The notes under the pieces were generated by a model. It ran no database searches and was not told the DNA's origin. It was given only the letters and a program-made list of their open reading frames with translations. Position numbers and translations under genes: made by a program. Below are positions 16,344 through 26,151 of a stretch of DNA of 64,000 nucleotides, piece after piece. The stretch lies in the NCBI RefSeq assembly GCF_022063185.1, contig NZ_CP091913.1:5991141-6055140 (forward strand), in the 5' to 3' direction. Positions within the stretch are counted from its first letter, which is position 1. The number at the start of each line of letters is the position of its first letter. The stretch comes from Nostoc sp. UHCC 0870. GTDB lineage: Bacteria > Cyanobacteriota > Cyanobacteriia > Cyanobacteriales > Nostocaceae.

Positions 16344-17162
16344 ATGCCTCATAGCCTGATTCTCAACCTACTTCCCCAGTCTCCCATCTACCCCCAATTC
16401 CTCACAGGTAGACACTACCATGCTTTATTCCTCACCCTAGTTAGTTCTGTTGATCCAGCCTTGGGAGAATATCTGCATAACTCCAAGGCGGATAAAGCCT
16501 TTACCCTCTCACCCCTACAAATACAACAACGAACAAAACCAGATCACTACAGTTTGCAATTAAGTCATCAAAAACCCATCCCGGCTGGTACTCCCTGCTG
16601 GTGGCGCGTTTCCCTGCTTGATGACACCCTATTTAGTAAGCTAACTCCACTGTGGCTAAATCTCAACCCTGAACACCCTTGGCATTTAGGTTCAGCCAAC
16701 TTGTATATTACCAGCATCCAAGGTACACCCCAATCAATACAACCCTGGGCGAACGCTTGCAGCTATGCTCAATTATATGAACAAGCCAGCGAGAGCGATC
16801 GCGCCTTAAACTTCCTCTTCGCCACCCCCGTAGCCTTCCGCCAAGGGACATACGATACATTTTTACCCACTAGAGAATGTATCTTTAACAGTCTTCTCAG
16901 CCGTTGGCAAAAATATAGCGGAATTGAACTCAGCAATATATCATTTGACTCAATTTATCCCAGTTGTTTTAATATTAATACCGAAATAGTTCGCAACTAC
17001 GACAGCAAATTTATAGGGTGCATTGGTGAAATTGGCTATCGAATTTTAGGAGAGATTGAACCTAATACAATTAAACAAATTAACGCTTTAGCTGACTTTG
17101 CCTTATACGCAGGAATCGGGCGAAAAACAACAATGGGAATGGGAATGGTCAGAAGGAGATAG
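16344..17162 (+). CDS. cas6: CRISPR RNA endonuclease Cas6
   Basis: This 272-residue RAMP-family nuclease cuts the repeat hairpin to release crRNAs with the 8-nt handle. The N-terminal ferredoxin-like fold starts SLILNLLPQSPIYPQFLTGR; the C-terminal glycine-rich loop is AGIGRKTTMGMGMVRRR. A likely general-base histidine is among HYHALF near residue 25. It is separated from the upstream gene by a MITE, so its expression may be partly independent of the effector genes. Confidence 0.88.
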   Translation: MPHSLILNLLPQSPIYPQFLTGRHYHALFLTLVSSVDPALGEYLHNSKADKAFTLSPLQIQQRTKPDHYSLQLSHQKPIPAGTPCWWRVSLLDDTLFSKLTPLWLNLNPEHPWHLGSANLYITSIQGTPQSIQPWANACSYAQLYEQASESDRALNFLFATPVAFRQGTYDTFLPTRECIFNSLLSRWQKYSGIELSNISFDSIYPSCFNINTEIVRNYDSKFIGCIGEIGYRILGEIEPNTIKQINALADFALYAGIGRKTTMGMGMVRRR

Positions 17163-17287
17163 GGGAAGATTTTCATCATTACTTGTGGACTAACTCGGCA
17201 TTAATGAGAGTATCAATTAACTCTCTCTGCGTCTCTGCGCCTCTGCGTGCATAAATCATATCTACCACGATCCTAAATAAAAAATCC
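17163..17287. other. Intergenic spacer with GCGTCTCTGCGCCTCTGCG repeat
   Basis: The 125 bp between cas6 and cas4 contain a CTCTGCGTCTCTGCGCCTCTGCGTG tract of the kind also seen at 31694-31722 and 34360-34390. A promoter for the adaptation genes could lie here, but none is clear. Confidence 0.5.
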
Positions 17288-17878
17288 ATGAAAGATCATG
17301 ATTACATTTCAATCGCAGCCTTGAACCAATACGCCTATTGTCCTCATCGCTGCTGGCGGATGTTTTGTGCTGGAGAATTTATTGATAATCAATATACAAT
17401 TGAAGGCACAAGTTTACATGAACGAGTCCATACAGTTGGAGAGATAAATCGTGAGGATACTTGGCAAGTTCGAGCAATTTGGTTGAAATCTGACAATTAT
17501 AAACTAATAGGTAAATCAGATTTAATTGAAGCCGAAAATGGTGAATATTATCCCATCGAATACAAGCGGGGACGCAAAGGTGAATGGGATAATGATGAAA
17601 TGCAAGTTTGCGCTCAGGCTTTGTGTTTAGAAGAAATGACGGGTAAAACTATCAACACAGGCTACATTTATTATGCTCATTCACACCAACGTCAGTTAGT
17701 AGAAATTAATCAAGAATTGCGTCAAACTGCGATTTCTGTTATTGAATCTGTGCAGCAGTTGTTATTTACGGGTAGGATGCCAACTGCTATTAAAACTAAA
17801 CGTTGTGATGGGTGCAGTCTTTACGCTTCATGTTTACCTCAAGCAATTGATAAAGTTAGGCGTTATCAAGAAGCTTAG
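17288..17878 (+). CDS. cas4: CRISPR adaptation exonuclease Cas4
   Basis: The 196-residue RecB-like nuclease trims prespacers and selects PAM ends. Iron-sulfur cysteines are C18 (AYCPHRC) with C173, C176 and C182 (RCDGCSLYASC). Nuclease residues are H44 (SLHERVH), D in GKSDLIE and E-x-K in YPIEYKRG. It is followed after 68 bp by cas1; the gap holds GTGACAG heptamer repeats. Confidence 0.93.
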   Translation: MKDHDYISIAALNQYAYCPHRCWRMFCAGEFIDNQYTIEGTSLHERVHTVGEINREDTWQVRAIWLKSDNYKLIGKSDLIEAENGEYYPIEYKRGRKGEWDNDEMQVCAQALCLEEMTGKTINTGYIYYAHSHQRQLVEINQELRQTAISVIESVQQLLFTGRMPTAIKTKRCDGCSLYASCLPQAIDKVRRYQEA

Positions 17879-17946
17879 GTGACAGGTGACAGGGGACAGG
17901 AAAGAGAATGGACTTTCTTAAATGCAACTGAATTAGGAAACATACT

Positions 17947-18951
17947 ATGGGAACAGTTTACATTACTCAAGATGATGCTTTTATCGGTAAAATTGATGAG
18001 CGTCTTAACGTCAGGTTTGATAAAAAGACGATTTTAGATATCCCACTTTTAAAAATTGATGGGGTTGTAGTTTTAGGACGTGCGACTGTTTCACCGGCTG
18101 TAATTTCGGAATTACTTCAACGTCACATTACATTAACATTTCTGACTGATACAGGTCGTTATTTGGGACACTTACAGCCAGAGGTTACTAAGAATATATT
18201 TGTTCGCAAGGCGCAATGGCAAGCGGCTGGAGAATCACCGCAGGCTATTCATTTGGTACAAGGTTTTGTCAGAGGTAAACTAAAAAATTACCGTCATTTA
18301 TTACTGCGTCGTCAGCGAGAAACTACAGATTTAGATTTATCCAAGAATATTACTCGCATTGAGCAGGCGATCGCACCAATTGACGCAACACATAATATAG
18401 ATTCCCTGCGAGGCTTGGAAGGTGCAGGTAGTGCGGCTTATTTTGGTTGCTTTAATGAGATTATTCGCGTGATGGAATTTGAATTTACTCACCGTAACCG
18501 CCGGCCACCTAAAGACCCGGTGAACTCCTTACTCAGCTTTGGTTATGCTTTGCTGCGTCATGATGTCCAAGGTGCAGTTAATATTGTTGGTTTTGACCCA
18601 TATTTAGGTTATTTGCATTGTGAACGTTATGGGAGACCATCTCTAGCACTAGATTTAATGGAAGAATTTCGTCCTATAGTCGTTGATGCGGTGGTGTTAT
18701 CTGCGTTAAATAAACGTTTGTTGACACCTACGGATTTTGTTACAGAACCTTTGAGTGGTGCGGTTTCCCTGATTCCTGAAGCGCGAAAAACATTTTTGAA
18801 GTTATATCAACAGAAGAAGCTTTCGGAATTTAAACATCCAGTATTGGGACGTAAATGTACTTATCAGGAAGCCTTTGAATTGCAAGCTCGATTAATGTCT
18901 AAATATCTCATGGGTGAAACGGAAAAGTACCCTCCTTTGGTTTTGAAGTGA
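17947..18951 (+). CDS. cas1: CRISPR integrase Cas1
   Basis: The 334-residue integrase inserts spacers with Cas2. The catalytic glutamate is in RGLEGAGSAAYFG, the histidine in YLHCERYGRPSLALDLMEEFRP, followed by an aspartate-containing segment. Length and motifs are normal. It is 58 bp upstream of cas2. Confidence 0.95.
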   Translation: MGTVYITQDDAFIGKIDERLNVRFDKKTILDIPLLKIDGVVVLGRATVSPAVISELLQRHITLTFLTDTGRYLGHLQPEVTKNIFVRKAQWQAAGESPQAIHLVQGFVRGKLKNYRHLLLRRQRETTDLDLSKNITRIEQAIAPIDATHNIDSLRGLEGAGSAAYFGCFNEIIRVMEFEFTHRNRRPPKDPVNSLLSFGYALLRHDVQGAVNIVGFDPYLGYLHCERYGRPSLALDLMEEFRPIVVDAVVLSALNKRLLTPTDFVTEPLSGAVSLIPEARKTFLKLYQQKKLSEFKHPVLGRKCTYQEAFELQARLMSKYLMGETEKYPPLVLK

Positions 18952-19009
18952 ATGTAAGGGATTGGGGACTGGGGATTGCACTTCGACACTTAAAAGGTAG
19001 ACAGTAGAC

Positions 19010-19297
19010 ATGAATGTTGTTATTTCTTACGATATTTCAGAAGACAAGCGACGTACTAAAATCCACAACATCCTCAAGTCTTATGGGCAGTGGGTGCAGT
19101 ATAGTATATTTGAATGTCAGCTAAATGATACACAGTATGCTAAACTGCGATCGCGCCTCAATAAGTTGATTAAAAGCGATACCGACAGCATCCGTTTTTA
19201 TTTCTTATGTGCTTGCTGCTTTGGTAAGGTTGAACGTATCGGCGGCGAACCAGTCCGCGATGACACCATTTTCTTCGCCGAATGCGCGGATGGGTAG
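19010..19297 (+). CDS. cas2: CRISPR adaptation protein Cas2
   Basis: The 95-residue ferredoxin-like protein bridges two Cas1 dimers. The start MNVVISYDISEDKRRTKIHN with D8 and the later QYSIFECQL are typical. It is the last cas gene and directly precedes the leader. Confidence 0.95.
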   Translation: MNVVISYDISEDKRRTKIHNILKSYGQWVQYSIFECQLNDTQYAKLRSRLNKLIKSDTDSIRFYFLCACCFGKVERIGGEPVRDDTIFFAECADG

Positions 19298-19509
19298 GTG
19301 TTGAAAAGGCAGTTTCTACAAAAATGGTTGCAACTCTCTCTGTATAAGACTTTTAACGATTAACTCATGTTAAAATACCCGCGCACCTTATATAGACTGA
19401 CTTTTAGCCATTTTTGTATTGCCGTTTTGCGATCGCTTGTGTTATCATTCCACTATCCGCGATTCAGTACCTTGAAAACTTCATATAGCTTGGCTTTCAG
19501 GCTTCCGCT
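19298..19509 (+). promoter_or_regulatory. CRISPR leader
   Basis: The 212 bp between cas2 and the first repeat are AT-rich and non-coding. They hold several TATA-like boxes (TTATATAG near 19390, TTCATATAG near 19482). By position and array polarity this is the leader, with the array promoter and integration signals; the exact start site cannot be read. Confidence 0.75.
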
Positions 19510-21944
19510 ATTGCAATTTCATTAACTCCCTATCAGGGATTGAAACAAGGGTGAGAAAATTTATTTTGATTTTAAAAATGGATTGCAATTTCATTAACTC
19601 CCTATCAGGGATTGAAACTCTGGCATCTTGAATAGAATCATATTCGTAACTAGATTGCAATTTCATTAACTCCCTATCAGGGATTGAAACAAAAGCCTTC
19701 GTAGAGATGCTACAACCCTAAAGTAATTGCAATTTCATTAACTCCCTATCAGGGATTGAAACAGCCCAATTTGAACGGCTAGACGACTGAAGCTAATTGC
19801 AATTTCATTAACTCCCTATCAGGGATTGAAACGCATTGTGAGAGTGGGGGGCAATTTGGAATTGAAATTGCAATTTCATTAACTCCCTATCAGGGATTGA
19901 AACGTTGGGGATGATGAAGCAGACAGGACAGCAGCATCATTGCAATTTCATTAACTCCCTATCAGGGATTGAAACATTGGAAACGCTTAGGGTCTAGATG
20001 TAATTCGCTATTGCAATTTCATTAACTCCCTATCAGGGATTGAAACCAGGCGAATCAAGAAGCAAGATATCAGGATTTACGATTGCAATTTCATTAACTC
20101 CCTATCAGGGATTGAAACAAAGTACAGGTAAGGTGGGGAGTTGGGGAGAGTGATTGCAATTTCATTAACTCCCTATCAGGGATTGAAACATTAAGTCGAT
20201 GCTGTAAGTCTGGTAACTCTGGAATTGCAATTTCATTAACTCCCTATCAGGGATTGAAACAGGAGTACAAGTACAACCAGGATTATAAATAATATTAATT
20301 GCAATTTCATTAACTCCCTATCAGGGATTGAAACGCGACGGATTCATCTATGGGTGCTGAAGCCCGGTATTGCAATTTCATTAACTCCCTATCAGGGATT
20401 GAAACAATTCCTTCAATTATCAGGGGGAACAAGCATCTTATTGCAATTTCATTAACTCCCTATCAGGGATTGAAACAATATAGATTCCCCTATACTGCCA
20501 CGCAAATCATGAAATTGCAATTTCATTAACTCCCTATCAGGGATTGAAACGAGAATTCTTAACTGACGCTACTTGTTGTCCAATATTGCAATTTCATTAA
20601 CTCCCTATCAGGGATTGAAACAACGCATTGAGAAAGCCTACCAATTATTTTTTAAAATTGCAATTTCATTAACTCCCTATCAGGGATTGAAACTGGGAAT
20701 TTTCTAATCGAAACATTCCACCCCCAGATTGCAATTTCATTAACTCCCTATCAGGGATTGAAACGATACCTTAATTCGCGACATCGTATCAGAAGCATCA
20801 TTGCAATTTCATTAACTCCCTATCAGGGATTGAAACATCTGCTGCTACTTTCTTGATGAAGCAATATAAGCGTATTGCAATTTCATTAACTCCCTATCAG
20901 GGATTGAAACGTGGTTGCGTGACAGGTGGAGATGCAATTGTTTGATGGGCTAATTGCAATTTCATTAACTCCCTATCAGGGATTGAAACTGACCATTTGC
21001 TTATTAAGCTTGATCATTGCTGCATTGCAATTTCATTAACTCCCTATCAGGGATTGAAACACTAGCCCCTGATTAGGTAACGACGAAGTAACGATAAAAT
21101 CGCATTGCAATTTCATTAACTCCCTATCAGGGATTGAAACGGATCTATCCCTAAGCGATGCAATTGAACCATTGCATTGCAATTTCATTAACTCCCTATC
21201 AGGGATTGAAACCCCCAGCCGCACCCAAGACAATCATATTTAGGCGGCGGGATTGCAATTTCATTAACTCCCTATCAGGGATTGAAACTGAGATTTTCCC
21301 GCTTGGTGGTTTCGTACAAGTCAGCATTGCAATTTCATTAACTCCCTATCAGGGATTGAAACGGGCGAGTGCCTTGGGCATCCACCATAAAACCACGCTA
21401 TTGCAATTTCATTAACTCCCTATCAGGGATTGAAACATCAACGTGGCGTGCTAAGTCTTGGTAGTTATCGAAGCTATTGCAATTTCATTAACTCCCTATC
21501 AGGGATTGAAACTAAATACTTGCGGTAGTTTAATAGAGGTAATACATTGCAATTTCATTAACTCCCTATCAGGGATTGAAACAGGTAGAACCTTCATCAA
21601 CTCTTCAACATCCTCAAGTATTGCAATTTCATTAACTCCCTATCAGGGATTGAAACTGGGTAGCCCGATCGCGGACACAATGCGGTAAAATTGCAATTTC
21701 ATTAACTCCCTATCAGGGATTGAAACAATTAGAATCTCTTGATACTGAACTGTATTTGCGGTTATTGCAATTTCATTAACTCCCTATCAGGGATTGAAAC
21801 ACAAAAAAGATTACCTGAAAGAATGGCAGTTAAATTGCAATTTCATTAACTCCCTATCAGGGATTGAAACAGAGAATAAATATTGGTATTACCGTTATTG
21901 CTGGATGATTGCAATTTCATTAACTCCCTATTAGGGATTATTGC
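19510..21944 (+). CRISPR. Type I-D CRISPR array, 34 repeats and 33 spacers
   Basis: The 37-bp repeat starts ATTGCAATTTCATTAACTCC and ends AGGGATTGAAAC, with stem TCCCT-ATC-AGGGA. I counted 33 apparently identical copies plus a degenerate last copy at 21908-21944, which has TATTAGGG and has lost GAAAC. This fixes the leader at the left. Spacers are 33-43 nt, mostly 34-37; two are long (42 nt at 20911-20952 and 43 nt at 21061-21103). I saw no duplicated spacers. Confidence 0.98.
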
Positions 21945-22084
21945 GTCTTTCTTTGCGCCTTTGCGCCTTTGCGCGAACCAAAAATAGTCTTATTCAGCAA
22001 CACCAAAATATTGATGTAACAGATCAAACTATCATAAAAGAAGGGCTAAAGCCCTTACTACAAAAGAATATTGGGGAATTAGAG

Positions 22085-22780
22085 ATGAAGATACATTACT
22101 TGCAGCACGTTCCCTTTGAAACACCTGCCAGTATTGAAAAATGGGCATTAGAACACAAACATTATCTTTCCGCCACCAGATTTTACGCAAACGAATCCTT
22201 ACCGCCAGTAGAGGATATTGATTGGCTAGTGGTGATGGGTGGCCCAATGAATATTTATGAAGATAATCAATATCCTTGGTTGACACAAGAAAAGCAATTT
22301 ATTGCCCAAGCAATCCAAGCCAATAAAACAGTAATTGGGATTTGTTTAGGTTCGCAGTTGATAGCAGATGTTTTAGGCTCTAAAGTTTATCCAGGAGAGA
22401 ATAAAGAGATTGGTTGGTTTCCCATAGAACTAACAAATGAAGCGCAAAACTCAACTATTTTTGGTGCATTACCGCAGAAATTTACAGTGTTTCATTGGCA
22501 TGGTGATACCTTTGATTTACCGCCGGGTGCAACTCGGTTAGCCTACAGCCAAGCGTGTCAAAATCAGGCTTTTATTTATAATCAGCGAGTGTTAGGTTTA
22601 CAGTTTCACCTAGAGTCAACTAAAGAGAGTGTTAGTCAAATCATTGCAAATTGCGGTGATGAATTGGTCGAAGGTAAATATATCCAGCAAGCAACAGAAA
22701 TGCTCGCTCAAACAGAGGATTTTGAAAAAATTAATATTATCATGAATAGTATATTAGATAACCTGGCTCGTAATTCATAA
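22085..22780 (+). CDS. Class I glutamine amidotransferase-like protein
   Basis: The 231-residue protein has the GATase fold: GGPMNIYED, nucleophile elbow GICLGSQLIADVLG, FHWHGDTFDLP and the H-E pair in LQFHLEST. Such stand-alone domains resemble GMP-synthase-type amidotransferases and gamma-glutamyl hydrolases; the acceptor is unknown. I choose ATG 22085 (MKIHYLQHV); the frame upstream reads through the end of the CRISPR region and repeat DNA. Confidence 0.85.
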   Translation: MKIHYLQHVPFETPASIEKWALEHKHYLSATRFYANESLPPVEDIDWLVVMGGPMNIYEDNQYPWLTQEKQFIAQAIQANKTVIGICLGSQLIADVLGSKVYPGENKEIGWFPIELTNEAQNSTIFGALPQKFTVFHWHGDTFDLPPGATRLAYSQACQNQAFIYNQRVLGLQFHLESTKESVSQIIANCGDELVEGKYIQQATEMLAQTEDFEKINIIMNSILDNLARNS

Positions 22781-22782
22781 TT

Positions 22783-22847
22783 GTTTGTAGTAAGGACTTT
22801 AGTCCTTTTCAATTTTAAAAATAAGGGCTGAAGCCCTTACTACGAAC
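22783..22847. repeat. GTAGTAAGGACT inverted-repeat element between convergent genes
   Basis: GTTTGTAGTAAGGACTTTAG at left mirrors the right end, CCCTTACTACGAAC. It lies between two convergent genes and may act as a two-way terminator. It belongs to a family also found at 22040-22064 (half), 35457-35586, 39590-39614 (half), 51664-51722 and 56898-56921 (half). Confidence 0.7.
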
Positions 22848-22858
22848 ATTATGGAACA

Positions 22859-24556
22859 TTAGTATTGTGGAGAAATAGTATTAGGTTCAGTACCTAAACC
22901 TTGTGCTAATTCTGTAGAGGTGAGAGACTTAACGATACTCAAACCCAGCGAATGGCTAGAAATGGTTTTAGCATAAGCTGCACTCAGATAGGGTGCATAT
23001 TCTGCATTCTTAGCTACGTAGGTTTGGAAGAAAGGTAAACTCAAAATGTTCATGTAGCGGTGTGCTTGTACTGCATCCCCAACTAAATCTGGAGATAAGG
23101 GTACTTGCTTACTGCTGGGATGACTATTCCCAATGGTGGTGAAATGAGTTCCACCAACAAGCATGGCGAGATATTTTTGGGAACTAGCTAACCAAGAAAA
23201 GGGTAAAATTTGCTCATACAAAGCTGGTGCAATAGTATCTTCACTACTACCAATCAGCATGACAGGGACTTTAATCTGATTAATCCCAGACTTGCCGAAA
23301 ATAGAACTGGTGATGGGGTTAACTGCGATCGCAGCTTTGACTCGTTTATCTTGTAAGCTATCTAGCAGGGATTTATTTTTCAATCCCAAGGCGCGACACT
23401 GAAACAATAAAGACATATTCCAGGTTTTGTTGAGTTTCTCTGGTTTACAGTCTTGTTGCAACTGCTCAAAGTTAATCTTACCGCCAGCTAATACTAAGGC
23501 TGTGTAGCCTCCCAAAGATTGTCCAAAAACACCAACTTCTTGCAAATTTAGCCTACCTTTAAACTGACCATCAGACTGGTTACTGATTTCCAGTTGATTC
23601 AAAACATACTTTATATCTAAAGGTCGGTCTTGAAATTCCTCTGGTGTTATGACTTCATTTGCTTGTTGACTCACACCCCGCGCTTGTTTCGCATCGCTAC
23701 TGGGATGGTTGGGAACAACTACAGCAAACCCGTGAGAGGCTAGGTGTGTAGCCAAATATTGAAAGTTACTGCTATCTGAACCCAAACCATGAGAAATGAC
23801 AATTACAGGCGCAGTCTTTTTAATGCGGGGGAGATAAACATCTGTTAACAATAAGCGATGACGTGCAGAGTCAAAAAACCTGAGTGTATGTTTTTGCGCT
23901 GCAATTTTGCCGTGATTGGCTAAATCTGGTAATTGAGATAAACCTTTGGTATTGTGGATGCTAGAAGCTTCCAGATTAGATTTATTGGTAACTACTGCGA
24001 TCGCTTGGTGAGTTTTATTAACGATTTTCTGTAATTCGCTAGCTATGGTTAAACTTTGGGCTAAATTAATGTAGATACCGTTAGTAGGATATTTGCGTAA
24101 TAAATTTAATAAAGTTAACCCTTCCGGTTCACTAGCTGCTAATACTAACGCTGAACGTAAAGCATTTAATTCTGGTTCTGTTTCTATGCTTTTACTTTGA
24201 ATTACCTCCCCCAACCGCCGCAGTAAAAATTCTCCCTGGGATGTGTACAAAAATTGCGACAACACTACTGGACTAACTTTCACGGGAGTATATAACATTT
24301 GCCGCAATTCTTGAAACTGTTTCTGGGGCAAATATTGCTGATAAATCGCTAATTCTTCATTAACAAAACCTGTTTTGGCGTATACTTCTAAAGTAGCGAC
24401 AGAAATAGATAACTCTAAACCTGAATAAGAAGTATAGACTCTTTCGGCTGCTATGACAGGATGATTTACTCCCGATGTTGGGAGTAGTGTTGATAGAACT
24501 AGCAAGAGCGAATGTTTGCTCACGCTGCTAGTCCATTTACTAAATAGACTATTCAT
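22859..24556 (-). CDS. Secreted alpha/beta hydrolase with DUF1400 domain
   Basis: The 565-residue protein starts with a signal peptide (SKHSLLLVLSTLLPTSGVNH, cleaved near residue 37). Residues about 40-170 are a DUF1400 domain, typical of cyanobacteria. Residues about 245-520 are an alpha/beta hydrolase: oxyanion region VISHGLGSD, nucleophile S347 in FGQSLGG, acid in GSSEDTIAP and histidine in GGTHFT. It resembles dienelactone or platelet-activating-factor hydrolases. The substrate is unknown; location is probably periplasmic. Confidence 0.88.
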   Translation of the reverse strand: MNSLFSKWTSSVSKHSLLLVLSTLLPTSGVNHPVIAAERVYTSYSGLELSISVATLEVYAKTGFVNEELAIYQQYLPQKQFQELRQMLYTPVKVSPVVLSQFLYTSQGEFLLRRLGEVIQSKSIETEPELNALRSALVLAASEPEGLTLLNLLRKYPTNGIYINLAQSLTIASELQKIVNKTHQAIAVVTNKSNLEASSIHNTKGLSQLPDLANHGKIAAQKHTLRFFDSARHRLLLTDVYLPRIKKTAPVIVISHGLGSDSSNFQYLATHLASHGFAVVVPNHPSSDAKQARGVSQQANEVITPEEFQDRPLDIKYVLNQLEISNQSDGQFKGRLNLQEVGVFGQSLGGYTALVLAGGKINFEQLQQDCKPEKLNKTWNMSLLFQCRALGLKNKSLLDSLQDKRVKAAIAVNPITSSIFGKSGINQIKVPVMLIGSSEDTIAPALYEQILPFSWLASSQKYLAMLVGGTHFTTIGNSHPSSKQVPLSPDLVGDAVQAHRYMNILSLPFFQTYVAKNAEYAPYLSAAYAKTISSHSLGLSIVKSLTSTELAQGLGTEPNTISPQY

Positions 24557-25106
24557 TGCTCAACTGTTTTGGTGGTGTAATGCTGATTGTTGGTAGTAAT
24601 GCTGACACCCCAGTTGATTGGAAGAATTCGTAGTTCGTAAAACCTTAAATTTGAGTTGGATTTATTGGCTTGTGTTGTATAAAGTTATTCTGATAATTCA
24701 GAATCTCAATGATTTTTTGTGGTGATTAGGTGATGAAAACGCAGTTTCTCAGGAGATACACAGGTAGAAAAAGATTCACCCTTGGAGAGACTTAAATTGA
24801 TGCTTGACACTAACGTTAGTAATCATAACAAATGTTAAAAATCACTGCCTCAGTAGTTTTGATGTAGCTTTAAACGTTAAGTTTTCTTGAGAGCATCCCA
24901 CCAACAGAAGTCCCCCACTATTAACAATTCAAAATTCAAAATTCAAAATTCAAAATTAAAGACAGTTGGAGTTAGGGATTTAAACCCCAACTCAACTGAT
25001 ACTACGTGTAGACGTAGGGGTCTTAAACCCTTGAATTTACGATAATAAAAAAAACAGATATTTCTATCCTGTCACCTATCACCTATCACCTGTCACCTGT
25101 CACCTG
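24557..25106. other. Intergenic region rich in short repeats
   Basis: No gene is seen. It contains an AATTCAAAATT tract (24925-24957), a GGGATTTAAACCCC-type palindrome near 24975 related to those near 56825 and 61780, and a tract of TCACCTG/TCCCCTG heptamers from about 25069 to 25133 that runs into the end of the next gene. Confidence 0.7.
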
Positions 25107-26045
25107 TCACCTGTCACCTGTCCCCTGTCCCCTATTTTTCTTCAATGCGATCGCTATTGAACCAGCTACTACTAAAAATGCACCGAATACACCTAAAATT
25201 GTCAGCCGTTCTGGAGGTATTAAATTAGGTGCAATTAGTGAAGTAACTTCTACAGAAATTAAAGTAAAAATCGGTGCTAGAGCTAATACAGCACTTACTC
25301 TTGATGCTTCCCAATGTTCTAAGGATTCCGCAAAAGCACCATAGGCAATGAGCGTATTTAGACCACAAAAAAATAAGGTTACTAAATGAAAATTACTGAG
25401 TGTAATAATGGTTTCTACCTTAGCCAAGGGAGTAAATAATACAACACATCCGCCATAAATCATTAACATAATTTGGGCAGAAGATAGAGATTGTAATAAT
25501 TGCTTTTGGGCTAAAGCATAGATTGCCCAAACTACCGCACCTAACACTACCAAAGAACTACCGAAAATATAGGTACTAGTGGAAGTAATTAAATTAGTGA
25601 ATTGGGCGCGAAAAAATAAAACATACCCTAAAGTTAAGACACTTACACCCATCCATTGCTGCAAATTGTAGCGTTCTTGAAAGATGACTAAACCACCAAA
25701 ACCTAACAATACAGTAGCTAATTGAATAATCACTTCAGTATTAGCGGCAGATGTTAACGCTAAACCGTGCATAAAGAAAAAGTAATTACCCGCTAACATG
25801 AGGGTAGCGATCGCTAACAATTTCCAACCATTAGCACTCAATTTTCCTAACTGCGGTAATTGACCGCGCATCCCCAAATACGTAGCCAGCAAAACAAAGG
25901 ACACCAAAAAGCGAAACCAAATCACGGTGTAAACGTCCAAAGTTTGCAGTACAACCTTGAGTGCGATCGGTAGTACACCCCATAAAGAAACAGTCAATAA
26001 AGATAACGCTAGCCCCAAACGCCAGCGACCAGAACTATAGTGCAT
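25107..26045 (-). CDS. EamA/DMT-family transporter
   Basis: The 312-residue membrane protein has about ten transmembrane helices in two EamA repeats (for example LALSLLTVSLWGVLPIALKV and SSLVVLGAVVWAIYALAQKQ). The family exports amino acids, metabolites or drugs; the substrate is unknown. The C-terminal GQGTGDR is encoded by TCACCTG heptamer repeats, so repeat expansion has altered the protein end. Confidence 0.88.
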   Translation of the reverse strand: MHYSSGRWRLGLALSLLTVSLWGVLPIALKVVLQTLDVYTVIWFRFLVSFVLLATYLGMRGQLPQLGKLSANGWKLLAIATLMLAGNYFFFMHGLALTSAANTEVIIQLATVLLGFGGLVIFQERYNLQQWMGVSVLTLGYVLFFRAQFTNLITSTSTYIFGSSLVVLGAVVWAIYALAQKQLLQSLSSAQIMLMIYGGCVVLFTPLAKVETIITLSNFHLVTLFFCGLNTLIAYGAFAESLEHWEASRVSAVLALAPIFTLISVEVTSLIAPNLIPPERLTILGVFGAFLVVAGSIAIALKKNRGQGTGDR

Positions 26046-26151
26046 AATAATTCGTAATTCGTAATTCGTAATACCCTACGGGTTCGCGTAGCGTTCCGTT
26101 CGCGCTAGCGTTGCGTAGCAAAGGAAAGGATTGCGCCTACTTAATTCGTAC
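26046..26151. repeat. AATTCGT tandem repeat with GTAGCG palindromes
   Basis: AATTCGTAATTCGTAATTCG units are followed by a GC-rich stretch with GCGTAGCGTT and CGCTAGCGTTGCGTAGC. Similar sequences are at 30420-30510, 35495-35545, 41490-41570 and 61601-61715. Confidence 0.7.

Noticed and set aside
20119-20152. A self-derived spacer (GGTGGGGAGTTGGGGAGAG) resembling the GGGGACT host repeats
   Set aside because: The similarity is low-complexity and no exact copy was seen in the window; a genome search would be needed.
21036-21688. Open frames on both strands within the CRISPR array
   Set aside because: They are translations of the repeat unit (NFINSLSGIE, SLTPYQGLK) and spacers.
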